From Mesorhizobium sp. 131-2-1 (GTDB taxonomy: Bacteria; Pseudomonadota; Alphaproteobacteria; Rhizobiales; Rhizobiaceae), in NCBI RefSeq assembly GCF_016756535.1, contig NZ_AP023247.1, positions 5,952,501 through 6,016,500 of the forward strand: 64,000 nucleotides of DNA, written 5' to 3'. Both the position numbers and the translations under genes were made by a program. Below, one piece after another: positions 26,472 through 33,898 of the stretch. Below the pieces are notes generated by a model that was not told where the DNA came from, ran no database searches, and saw nothing but the letters and a program-made list of their open reading frames with translations. Every line of letters begins with the position of its first letter. Position 1 is the first letter of the stretch.

Positions 26472-27017
26472 TCACCGCGCTTGCGCGCGCCATTGAAAGT
26501 GACCGTCGCCCTGCTCGTCGGTCCACAACGGGGCTGCAAGGCCGAGAATGTGATCGGCGGCAACGAGGCCGAAGTAGCGACCGTCAAGGCTGTCGCGAAC
26601 CCGCTGGTTCATAAGAAAAACGGCCGTTGCCGGAACACGCTGACAGCCCTGCCAACTCGGCAGATCACGTCCGGCTCGATCGCGCTCAAGCGCGACGCCG
26701 ACGTCACGGCCATCGACTGATATTGTGAGCTTGCGTCGGCATACCATTTGACCAGACACGGCAAGGATACGCTTGAGCAGCAGCACACCTTTCGGCAGGT
26801 ATTCTCGCTCGGCAAGAAACGTTGCGAGCGATCCCGGCGGCTGCACGGCGACGAGATCGCCCACCGCGAATTTGGCGGCGTTGTCGATCCGGTAGAGGCC
26901 GATCGGAGCGCTGGCCGAGGCATTCCATACGAACCGCGCCTGCAACGGCCCGCGTTCCGGAAACAGAACGCCTGTGGCGGCCAGCGCCATGGTGATGACA
27001 ATTGCTGACCGCGTCAT
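26472..27017 (-). CDS. traF: TraF, conjugative S26-type signal peptidase
   Basis: 181 residues. An N-terminal membrane segment (SAIVITMALAATGVLF) is followed by the S26 catalytic Ser in NASASAPIGLY (about residue 36) and Lys in PKGVLLLKRILAVSG (about residue 82). NQRVRDSLDGRYFGLV is the typical C-terminal box. TraF of RP4 matures and cyclises the TrbC pilin, and trbC is present at 11702-12034. The start overlaps the DUF2840 stop by four bases (ATGA). Confidence 0.9.
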   Translation of the reverse strand: MTRSAIVITMALAATGVLFPERGPLQARFVWNASASAPIGLYRIDNAAKFAVGDLVAVQPPGSLATFLAEREYLPKGVLLLKRILAVSGQMVCRRKLTISVDGRDVGVALERDRAGRDLPSWQGCQRVPATAVFLMNQRVRDSLDGRYFGLVAADHILGLAAPLWTDEQGDGHFQWRAQAR

Positions 27018-27469
27018 GGCTCGACCCGCCGCCGCAACAGGAACGCAAGATGCAGATCAAGCGTATAAGTTCGAGGCTCTTGACCTGCTGTCATCCGGTG
27101 ATGGACGTGCCGCCAATGATCAGGCGAGACGGCTTGCGGATTGATCCCGAGACTCTCGATCGCGTCTATGATCCGCAACACGCGCTCTACGCTTTGCCAC
27201 CCTTGCATGGTGAGCAGGATGTCACCGCCAGGCCGCACGAAAGGCAGTGTCTGATACGCTTGCCCCGCTGCGATGGTGCGCACGATATCAAGGCGCGACA
27301 TGATCGTGCCGAAGCCGTTCGAGGCCCAACGCACGAAGGCAAAGGTAACGCCGGGACGAAACCACACCACCCGCTGGTGCCGATCAAGGATGTCTTCCCG
27401 GTCAACCACACCGAAGCGAATCCAGAACTCGATCTTCTTCGCGATCCATGTCAGTCCGACACCGGTCAT
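27014..27469 (-). CDS. DUF2840 protein, upstream partner of traF
   Basis: 151 residues from ATG 27469 (MTGVGLTWIAKKIEFWIRFG), the usual opening of DUF2840. It also has ILDRHQRVVWFRPGVTFAFVRWASNGFGT and GDILLTMQGWQSVERVLRIIDAIE. The C-terminus is DLHLAFLLRRRVEP, coupled to traF. The frame continues 38 codons upstream without a clear ribosome site. A gene of this family is co-transcribed with traF in Mesorhizobium ICEs; biochemical function is unknown. Related elements often have repA and parA just upstream; here only 119 bases separate it from the excisionase gene. Confidence 0.85.
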   Translation of the reverse strand: MTGVGLTWIAKKIEFWIRFGVVDREDILDRHQRVVWFRPGVTFAFVRWASNGFGTIMSRLDIVRTIAAGQAYQTLPFVRPGGDILLTMQGWQSVERVLRIIDAIESLGINPQAVSPDHWRHVHHRMTAGQEPRTYTLDLHLAFLLRRRVEP

Positions 27470-27588
27470 GCCGTCACGTTGCAACGCGCCGCCAGCCAAA
27501 GAGGCAGAACGCAAAGGTGTGTTATCGATCATTGTCCGTGTCCTGATCTTGCATGCAGCCGGATTGCAGGGTGAGGAGACCACCGCAC

Positions 27589-27867
27589 TCAGCGCCCGTG
27601 CCGGCCGCTCTGGGGAGGCGCTGGTGGTTGACGTTTGGCGGGAAGCACGGAGCCGCGGGGATCCGATGTTGACGTCACCGCCCCGCGCTCAGCCCAGGCC
27701 TGCAGATCATCGATAGCGTAAACAACTCGGCCGCCGAGTTTGCGATAGGCGGGACCTGTGCCGTAGGTGCGATGCTTCTCAAGCGTGCGCGATGACAGGC
27801 TGAGGAATTCAGCGGCTTCCTTGGTGCGAAGAAAGCGGGGCGGCAAAACGGCTAAATCTGGTCTCAT
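27589..27867 (-). CDS. RdfS-like excisionase / AlpA-MerR type DNA-binding protein
   Basis: 92 residues with a winged helix-turn-helix: RFLRTKEAAEFLSLSSRTLEKHR, then the wing GPAYRKLGGRVVYAIDDLQAWAE, followed by a disordered proline-rich tail. This is the excisionase fold (HTH_17). The ATG 27867 has GGAGG eight bases upstream. Its position, right after an FseA-like gene and before DUF2840-traF, matches rdfS, the recombination directionality factor of ICEMlSymR7A, which bends attachment DNA and turns the integrase toward excision. The assignment as directionality factor is inferred from family and order. Confidence 0.75.
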   Translation of the reverse strand: MRPDLAVLPPRFLRTKEAAEFLSLSSRTLEKHRTYGTGPAYRKLGGRVVYAIDDLQAWAERGAVTSTSDPRGSVLPAKRQPPAPPQSGRHGR

Positions 27868-27966
27868 GGATCGGGCCTCCGTGGGGCTGCGGCGAACTGC
27901 TGGGTTTCAGCGGCGGATGCGGATCACGATGACGGAAGACTGGCTTCGCAGGGGATGGGGAAGATT

Positions 27967-27988
27967 GGGGGGCATTAAATTGCCCCCT
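27967..27988 (-). terminator. Stem-loop after the FseA-like gene
   Basis: GGGGGCA (27968-27974) pairs with TGCCCCC (27981-27987), loop TTAAAT, five bases past the stop at 27993. No U-run follows on the minus strand, so it may be an attenuator or mRNA-stabilising hairpin between fseA and the excisionase gene rather than a full terminator. Confidence 0.4.
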
Positions 27989-27992
27989 CGCG

Positions 27993-28755
27993 CTACGCTC
28001 GCCTCCGGTGGCGCAGGAGTTGCAGATAGCCGCCGCCGATCATTTCGGCACCGCCTTTGACCAGGCCAATCACGGCGTCGCGAAGGGACGACGTTTTCCA
28101 AGGATTGGTCCCAACACGCTCGATCCCGTAGCAGACGGCTGCGATTTCGCGGTAGCTCGCGCCGTTCATGCGGCCATCGGCGGCCTGGATCATCAGGCGC
28201 AGGCGACGGCGCTGCTGGGCTGTCATTCGCGTGTCCGGCGGTACAGGTCGCTTGTTGTGGCCACGCCAAAAGCGCACGAGAGCCTCAACGCGTCCCAGGG
28301 TCTGGGAATCGAGCGGAATCACTGCCGCAAGCGAGCGGGTGCCTTCGCTGCCCGGAAGGAAGAGGAGTTGCGTCTTGATCCCGTTGTCATGAATGGCGTG
28401 AGATCCCTGCGGGCTCTCACGAAGCCTCCCTAAGCTCGCGAGCGCCGCGGATTCGAGAGATAGGTGGTCGGGCGCCGAGCTGAGAGCCAGTACCGCGGGA
28501 TCGACCAGAGGCGACCAAAAGACGTCTTGCGCCAAGGCTGACCTGTCGGGCATGGCCGGGAAATCGCAACCCCCAGCGCCGCTGTTCCTCGGCAGGCAAA
28601 GGTTCCTCTTCTGCTCCGGCGACGACCAGGTGCTGATAGTGCCGACGATAGGACTGTGAGCGGCGCAAGCATTCCCAGGCGAGACCTTCGATTGGCAAGC
28701 GATCGAAGAAATCGTAGCCTTTGTTGTCCCGCCAATCCGACGTGTTCGGCTTCAT
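27993..28755 (-). CDS. FseA-like excision activator in two frames, joined by +1 ribosomal frameshifting
   Basis: Frame 0 (28755-28417, 112 residues) starts MKPNTSDWRDNKGYDFFDRL and reads ..QRRWGLRF, a DUF6499-type N-terminus. The +1 frame (open from before 28553 to the stop at 27995-27993) encodes a DUF2285-type C-terminal half with DQTRMTAQ-like RMTAQQRRRLRLMIQAADGR and YREIAAVCYGIERVGTNPWK. The frames meet at CGA TTT CCC (28566-28558). Slipping from UUU to UUC gives LRF-PAM-PDRSALAQDVFW and a 253-residue protein. FseA (msi172/msi171) of ICEMlSymR7A uses the same UUU-to-UUC +1 slip in a conserved N-terminal motif and activates rdfS. An rdfS-like gene lies 125 bases downstream here. The frame-0 start has GGAGG nine bases upstream. 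Confidence 0.82.
28557..28566 (-). promoter_or_regulatory. Putative +1 frameshift site (CGA TTT CCC G)
   Basis: Codons 64-66 of frame 0 are CGA TTT CCC. The Phe tRNA can re-pair from UUU to UUC one base forward, after which CCG GCC ATG is read. The preceding residues WGLRF correspond to the conserved motif where slippage was mapped in ICEMlSymR7A. No slippery homopolymer longer than three bases is present. Confidence 0.7.
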
Positions 28756-28877
28756 CGTGCATGTCCTCCGAAAACGGCAAGTCGTGCTCGAATCGATTCC
28801 GAACTCCGGCGGATGGCGAAACGTCCCGAGGAGGCATCGCGTGATGCGTTTTAGGCATCACCTGCCGTCTAGGCTGG

Positions 28878-29138
28878 CTATTTGTCGGTTTGGCGCAGCA
28901 GGTATCGGTACCCGGTGCGCGTCATCCACCGTGCTCGAGCGAGATGGCTGTCATAGACGCTTCGAGCACGTTGCGGCTCCTTGGTCGGATCAATCCCAAA
29001 CAGGATCCTGACCACCTCGCGCCAATCGGCGCCGTCGGCGTCAGCATCGAACAAGCGCATGTAAAGTTTGACGTGGCTGCGGTCATATTCGGTCAGGTCG
29101 TCCCCAATGGGCGCGGTCTCGTCAAACGGTTCAATCAT
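28878..29138 (-). CDS. QseM-like small protein (DUF2285-related), putative antiactivator
   Basis: 86 residues from ATG 29138 with GGAGGG seven bases upstream. The sequence YDRSHVKLYMRLFDADADGADW, RILFGIDPTKEPQRARSVYDSHLARARWMTRTGYRYLLR is a compact DUF2285-type helical domain. It lies 122 bases upstream of the FseA-like gene on the same strand. In ICEMlSymR7A the small DUF2285 protein QseM binds and inhibits both TraR and FseA. By family and position this is its best counterpart, but no traR, traI or qseC is in the window, so the antiactivator role is inference. The frame is open 39 codons upstream without a ribosome site. Confidence 0.65.
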   Translation of the reverse strand: MIEPFDETAPIGDDLTEYDRSHVKLYMRLFDADADGADWREVVRILFGIDPTKEPQRARSVYDSHLARARWMTRTGYRYLLRQTDK

Positions 29139-29282
29139 GGCTGCCCTCCACCCGTCACAGACGTGAAACAGAACTCTACGGGTCGAATATCGCTCGCACA
29201 GCAGGCTCGAAACGCATCTCGCGATGCCGTGTCGGCATCGCCACGACTGTCTCACCAGGCCCGAGAAACCTCTGATCGGCTG

Positions 29283-29317
29283 GAAGAGCTCGCCCGATCG
29301 GATCGGGCGAGCTCTTC
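29283..29317 (-). terminator. 35-base near-perfect palindrome after DUF736
   Basis: Two 17-base arms (29283-29299 and 29301-29317) are exact inverse complements around a single G. It begins six bases past the DUF736 stop. No U-run follows, so it is either a Rho-independent-like terminator lacking the tail, an mRNA 3' stabiliser, or a protein-binding palindrome. Confidence 0.6.
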
Positions 29318-29323
29318 GGCGCC

Positions 29324-29650
29324 TTATTCGCCGTTCCGGCGGCTCGGGCGAGACCAGATGAGGGAGAAGCCCTCGCCTTCTTCATCGTCGAAGAGGTTGG
29401 CGTAGATCGGAGCGTTGAAGCTGGGATCATCAAGCTTGAGACCCAGGTACTCGCGGCCCTCGTTGGAGCGCTTGGACCAGGCGGCACCGATTTCGGCGCG
29501 GCCGACCACGACCCGGTGGCTGGGAGCGTTGTCGCCGGTGGCACGGGTGTCTGGGACGATGCGCACGTTCTTGGCCTGGACGCTAAGGGTGACGATTTCG
29601 CCGGCGAATTCGTTCGAGGCGGTCTTCTTGAAGGTGCCGATGGTAGCCAT
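29324..29650 (-). CDS. DUF736 protein (second copy)
   Basis: 108 residues from ATG 29650 with GGAG upstream. It matches the family canon: MATIGTFKKTASNEFAGEIV, NVRIVPD, APSHRVVVGRAEIGAAWSKR, EYLGLKLDDPSFNAPIYANLF and WSRPSRRNGE. This is the more typical DUF736 member; the copy at 26072-26407 differs through most of its length. It is followed by a 35-base palindrome. Members are common and often highly expressed genes of alphaproteobacterial mobile elements; function unknown. Confidence 0.88.
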   Translation of the reverse strand: MATIGTFKKTASNEFAGEIVTLSVQAKNVRIVPDTRATGDNAPSHRVVVGRAEIGAAWSKRSNEGREYLGLKLDDPSFNAPIYANLFDDEEGEGFSLIWSRPSRRNGE

Positions 29651-30223
29651 TGTAAGTCTCCGTTTTCTGTTCCCGAACCCGCACCATGCGGCCTCGATGG
29701 CGATCACTTGGCCGAAGGCGACCGACGACGCATCGCTTGCGACCGAAGCAACGCGGAGGACGGCGCAGGAACGGCTTTCTTGTTTCGCGAGGAATGGCGG
29801 CGCTCGGGGTCCCCGTGCGGGTTACCGCACGGGGTGGGGGTCGTCAGGGGAAGAAAGTCGGGACGCGGCGTTGCGGCCTAGGCGGTCGAGGCGTCAGCCG
29901 CCCTTCGGGCAGATCAGGCCATTAAAGAGGCCGTTTGGAGCGCTTCTGGGACGGATTGGAACGGGAGACGTGGCGCCCAAGGCCCGCAAGCACACCGCCA
30001 TGCGTTCCAACGACAACGCCAACACGTCCGTGTCATGGGATGACGAGAGCACCGCCCACCCACGTCACGGCTTCAACGGCAACGTCATCGTCCCGAGGAT
30101 CGAACGAGCCAGGGGACCAGCCATGCAAAGCTCCAGCCCAACACCTGAGACTGGACGCCGGTCGCACACGGCTTGATCATTCGCACGCCGCCTGCCTGCG
30201 CCAATAGCCTGACGGCAAGAAGG
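29651..30223. other. Leader region with a 10-bp hairpin, no firm gene
   Basis: 573 bases upstream of DUF736. A perfect hairpin CCCCGTGCGG (29811-29820), loop GTTA, CCGCACGGGG (29825-29834) is present without a U-run. A plus-strand frame from GTG 29970 to 30176 (about 68 codons, with RSNDNANTSVSWDDE) has G/C-rich third positions but no match I recognise. I do not call it a gene. Confidence 0.4.
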
Positions 30224-30696
30224 TCAAGCTTTTGTCGATCCGATCCAGCCGGTTCGCTCGGGCGAATTGGAGACCGAACCGCGCCTGGGCTGATTGGCAG
30301 CGGTCGTGCTTGCGATCCGGAGGACGGTGGTTGTGGCGATGACGATGGCGCCAAGGATCGAAAAAGCGATCTGCCAGCCCTCTGACGGCATGGCGTGTTT
30401 CACCACACCGTGCACGGCGTGGTAGCCCGCGAGTGCAGCCGGGCCGGCGAATGCGACCACGATAGCGGTGCGGGCCCAGAATGGCTTGACGAAAACGAGA
30501 AGGAACTGGCCTATGCCAAGGGTAAGCGCTGCCGCGAGTGCGGCAACAACGAGGGCGCCCAGCCACCCGGTGCCCGTGTCATAGGACCACATTCCGGCAG
30601 CGACGCCGGCAAAGAAGGCAACGCGAAGACGGCGAGCGTGAACAGCAACCAGAGGCCAATAGCTGCCATGCAGCAGACAATGCTGATGAGGATCAT
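30224..30696 (-). pseudogene. Small membrane protein gene broken by a 1-base frameshift
   Basis: The first frame from ATG 30696 reads MILISIVCCMAAIGLWLLFTLAVFALP. The second frame then continues FFAGVAAGMWSYDTGTGWLG and three further hydrophobic segments to the stop at 30224. The break is near 30615-30622, where GCG TTG CC TTC TTT GCC lacks one base of a Pro codon. Restoring it would give a protein of about 157 residues with four membrane helices. A conserved membrane protein of this look, with LWLLFTLAVFALP, occurs in related ICEs. A sequencing error or a true mutation would look the same. Confidence 0.65.
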
Positions 30697-30834
30697 GATG
30701 GTGATCTCCGTGAGAAAAGGTCTGACGGTCGCGCCTTCCACCACCACCACGTCGCATCCGTGCGTATAGGCGAAGAGGAATCAGTGAGGCGAGCGGAAAT
30801 CCATCAGGATCCCCGCTCGCCAGACCGACGCCAG

Positions 30835-30999
30835 TCAGCGGGCGAAGGGATCGATTTCCGCCACGACCTCGGCGTCATCGTCGAACTCGGTGATTGGGGT
30901 GACCGAATGCGTGCCATCGCCGGCCTTGGAGACGACGATGGCGACCTTGAGGGTGGTGGCGAGGCTGAAAGCGTATGCGTGTGCGTCTTTGAGGGACAT
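30835..30999 (-). CDS. Small conserved-looking protein, 54 residues
   Basis: ATG 30999 with AGGAG directly upstream (AGGAGCAGGAGCT). The protein begins MSLKDAHAYAFSLATTLKVA and ends FDDDAEVVAEIDPFAR; it is mildly acidic, without a signal or membrane helix. The third codon positions are almost all G or C, and the stop TGA at 30835-30837 is followed by non-coding DNA. It lies on the strand of the ICE core genes. I do not know its function. Confidence 0.6.
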   Translation of the reverse strand: MSLKDAHAYAFSLATTLKVAIVVSKAGDGTHSVTPITEFDDDAEVVAEIDPFAR

Positions 31000-31517
31000 A
31001 GCTCCTGCTCCTGTCTTGCAGGCGGGAGACCATCTCCCGCGCGACAGGCGCCCGATGTGTCCGTCCGAGAGCCGCGATCACCGCGCAGGCAACGCCGCAG
31101 CGGCGGCATGCTTGCATAGCCGACCCTTTACGGGTTGATGGCTTCAGGCCTTGGAAGGACCAAGGATGAGCGCATTGGAAGCGGGGGATGGGCTCATGCG
31201 TCGACCGGATGCTAGATTGTCTCTCAACAGATTCACCGCGTCGGTTTGCGAGCTGTGCTGGTCGTCCGCGTCGCAATGCAGGAGAAACCGGAAGAAAATA
31301 GCAGCAAGATTTCACCTACCGAACGCTCACGAGGCTCCTTGAGGCGTTTTAGCGGGAGTGGTGGATTGGTCGAGCGAACTGCCCCGCCGGATAAATTCGG
31401 AGATCTTCCGACCGTCGCCGGTAGGGGCGCCGGACGCTGCGCGATCGCTCGCTCTACGACGCGAGTTGGTAGCGCCACTGCCTGACGTTCTGGTTGGTCA
31501 ATTTGGGATGACGACAC
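31000..31517. other. 518-base stretch with no supported gene
   Basis: Short frames exist on both strands, but none has a ribosome site, consistent third-position bias or a recognisable motif. I see no strong repeat or terminator. Confidence 0.5.
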
Positions 31518-32453
31518 TCACGAACCGCCTCCTTTCGGGCGGAAGTCAAAAACCGGGATGCCGAACTTTTTGGCTTTGTCGGCGAGATTGTCCTGGATGC
31601 CCGTGCCCGGAAAGACAATGACCCCGATCGGAAGCACATCCAGCATGGCGTCGTTGCGTTTGAAGGGGGCGGCCTTGGCGTGTTTCGTCCAGTCGGGCGC
31701 AAAACCAATCTGCGGCACGTTGCGATGATCCGCCCAGCGGGAGGCGATTTTTTCGGCGCCTTTCAGCGACTTACCGTGCACCAACACCATGTCGGGATGT
31801 TTGGCGTGAACCTGATCGAGCTTTGCCCAGATCAGGACGTGATCATTGAAATCAACACCACCGGTAAAGGCGATCTTCGGGCCGGGTGGGAGAAGCACAT
31901 TCTGCGCGGCACGCCTTCTCGCAATCAGAAAATCGCGACTGTCGATCATAGCCGAGGTCATTGCCTTGTGATTGACCATTGATCCGCTGCGCGGCTTCCA
32001 GCCTGAACCGGTATGGCGCTCATAGTGCTCGGCGGCTTGGTCGCGCATCAACTCGAAGGCGTTCTGGCGCTCGATCAGCGTCTGGCCCTCGACCGTCAGG
32101 CGTTCCAACTCAACCGACTTGACCTCGCTGCCATCCTGTTCACGCTGGCTGCGGCGCTGTGCTTGCTCATTGTCGTCCAGTTGGCCGCCGATGCGGTCGC
32201 TGGCGCGGTGGAACACATTGACGGTCGACCAAAGGAGATCGTAGAGGTCGGGCTCAAGGCGTGTGTCATCCAAGGTCGCGATCAGGGCGTCGAAGATATC
32301 GGCGATGGCATCGGCCACTCTGTGGCCATCGGGAAGTGGCCTGGGGTCCGGTTCGTCCACGAAGGGACGGTGCCCATAGAGTTGCAGTTCGGTGAGGAGA
32401 TGGTCCGTGGGAGAAGAGGCGTGATGGGGTTCGGTGTCGTCGTGCTCATCCAT
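31518..32453 (-). CDS. DUF2493 protein
   Basis: 311 residues from ATG 32453, with GGAG six bases upstream; two in-frame ATGs lie 12 and 42 bases earlier. The N-terminal half is acidic and helical (RASDRIGGQLDDNEQAQRR...). The DUF2493 domain occupies about 195-311: IAFTGGVDFNDHVLIWAKLDQV, DMVLVHGKSLKGAEKIASRWA and VIVFPGTGIQDNLADKAKKFG. The fold is related to the SLOG/YspA nucleotide-binding group, in which GG-D and PG-TGT segments bind ligand. Such genes belong to the accessory backbone of alphaproteobacterial ICEs; no role is proven. Confidence 0.85.
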   Translation of the reverse strand: MDEHDDTEPHHASSPTDHLLTELQLYGHRPFVDEPDPRPLPDGHRVADAIADIFDALIATLDDTRLEPDLYDLLWSTVNVFHRASDRIGGQLDDNEQAQRRSQREQDGSEVKSVELERLTVEGQTLIERQNAFELMRDQAAEHYERHTGSGWKPRSGSMVNHKAMTSAMIDSRDFLIARRRAAQNVLLPPGPKIAFTGGVDFNDHVLIWAKLDQVHAKHPDMVLVHGKSLKGAEKIASRWADHRNVPQIGFAPDWTKHAKAAPFKRNDAMLDVLPIGVIVFPGTGIQDNLADKAKKFGIPVFDFRPKGGGS

Positions 32454-32787
32454 GGGATGCTCCATCGGCTTGACCGCGACCCTCGCGGCCTTCATGGCGA
32501 CGAACGCCGGCGGGCGGCCTGGACCTGCACCCGCGGCGAAGCGCAGGGCCGGAGCACCGCGGAGGATGGCGGCGGCCGCCTATTTTGTCTCGCGATGGAA
32601 AGGCGTCGCTCCCCATCGTTCACTTTACGAGCAATCGCGCGCCGCCGGAAAATAGTCGACCGCCACCATTGCCGGGCCGGACCGCTTGTGGGCCGGATCG
32701 CCCTCTTGAAGGCCGTGTCGCGGTTCTCTGCGACAGCAGGCCATCCGCGCGATTCGGCGATAGGCCGCCTCGCGACGCTGGCCGGGA
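32454..32787. other. 334-base gap with no supported gene
   Basis: Between the toprim and DUF2493 genes on the minus strand. Only shadows of neighbouring frames and very short ORFs are found. No hairpin stands out. Confidence 0.5.
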
Positions 32788-33828
32788 CTACGCCGTCAGC
32801 GCCATGAAACGGGCCACGTCCCCTGGAGTGAACTGGACACGCGTGCCCGATCTTAGAGCATTGATTCCGAGTGTGCGGAGATCCTCGTTGAAGTCCCCGA
32901 GCGTCGGCGACAACACGATCGCCTCGATGCCGGCGGCACTGGCTCGTTCGAGCAAGCTGTCACGCGCACTATCGCCCGCCGGGTCCTTGTCACGCACGAT
33001 GTAAAGTCGCCTCAGCGAGTTGGGAAACAGCAGCGACGAGAGATAGGCGGCGGAGAGTGCAGCGGCCATGGCCAAGGTGGGCAATACGCAACGAAGTGAC
33101 AGAACAGTTTCGATGCCCTCGCCCGCGGCCATAACGTCGCTTGGCGAACCGAAGCGGACGGCGTTTCCGAGAAGGTCCCCCATCGCGCGCCTCGGCGTTT
33201 CGATCGGCGCCTTATCGGTACCTGAAGAGTTGAGCCAGGTGCGATGCGCGCCCGTCTGACGGCCATCGAGATTGGTAACGGACGCGATCATCGCCGGCCA
33301 GGTCTCGGTCGGCGACTGCTCATCGGGGCGATGATAGCAGCGCGGATGGAAGCGCAGTCTTTCGGTTCCGTCCAAGGCCGTGATCCCACGCGTGCGAAGA
33401 TAGGTCTCTACGATCGTCCCCGAAATGGGACGCGCCATTGCCCACAGTCGTCGCGCTGCCTCTGGCGATCCGAATGGTGCCTTGGTCCATTTCGTCCTGT
33501 GCGAAGTTTGTTTCGGGACGGGATGCGGCATGCTGAGGAATAGGCGGGCCTCGTCAGCAACGTCCTTGAAGTCGATCAGGCCGGAGCTCTCGCGGATAAC
33601 GTCAAGGAGATCGCCATGCTCGCCGGTTGCGGCGTCGGTCCATTTGCCGGCAGCGCCTTTGCCGGATTCGCCTCCGTGCAGCCGCACGAACATAGACCGG
33701 CCCGGCGTGTTGCGTGCATCGCCGACAAGCCAGTAGCGACCGACGCGGTGGCCGTTCGATAGATAGTGGCGACATACGGCCTCGGCCTGTCCAGCCAACT
33801 GTCGCGCAAGATCCGTCGTGTGTTGCAT
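32788..33828 (-). CDS. Toprim-domain protein (DUF7146-type primase-like)
   Basis: 346 residues, ATG 33828 with GGGAG six bases upstream. The N-terminal part (residues 1-90) has a zinc-free primase-like segment YWLVGDARNTPGRSMFVRLHG and GKWTDAATGEHGDLLDVIRES. The middle includes ARPISGTIVETYLRTRGI. The toprim core is at about 215-300: VMAAGEGIETVLSL (catalytic Glu) and LRRLYIVRDKDPAGDSARDSL (DxD). Proteins of this type may prime lagging-strand synthesis in the recipient during transfer; that is inference. It is common beside DUF2493, ParB and DUF932 genes in ICEs. Confidence 0.88.
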   Translation of the reverse strand: MQHTTDLARQLAGQAEAVCRHYLSNGHRVGRYWLVGDARNTPGRSMFVRLHGGESGKGAAGKWTDAATGEHGDLLDVIRESSGLIDFKDVADEARLFLSMPHPVPKQTSHRTKWTKAPFGSPEAARRLWAMARPISGTIVETYLRTRGITALDGTERLRFHPRCYHRPDEQSPTETWPAMIASVTNLDGRQTGAHRTWLNSSGTDKAPIETPRRAMGDLLGNAVRFGSPSDVMAAGEGIETVLSLRCVLPTLAMAAALSAAYLSSLLFPNSLRRLYIVRDKDPAGDSARDSLLERASAAGIEAIVLSPTLGDFNEDLRTLGINALRSGTRVQFTPGDVARFMALTA

Positions 33829-33842
33829 TGCCGGCTCCCAAA

Positions 33843-33874
33843 CAAAAAACGGGCCCGCCGTTGCCGACGGGCCC
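33843..33874 (-). terminator. Rho-independent terminator after the ParB-like gene
   Basis: On the minus strand GGGCCCGTCG, loop GCAA, CGGCGGGCCC, then GTTTTTTG. The stem is at 33851-33874 and the U-run at 33844-33849. It lies 25 bases past the parB-like stop and separates it from the toprim gene. Confidence 0.9.
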
Positions 33875-33898
33875 TCGGGTCTGCGTGCTGCTCCTTTG

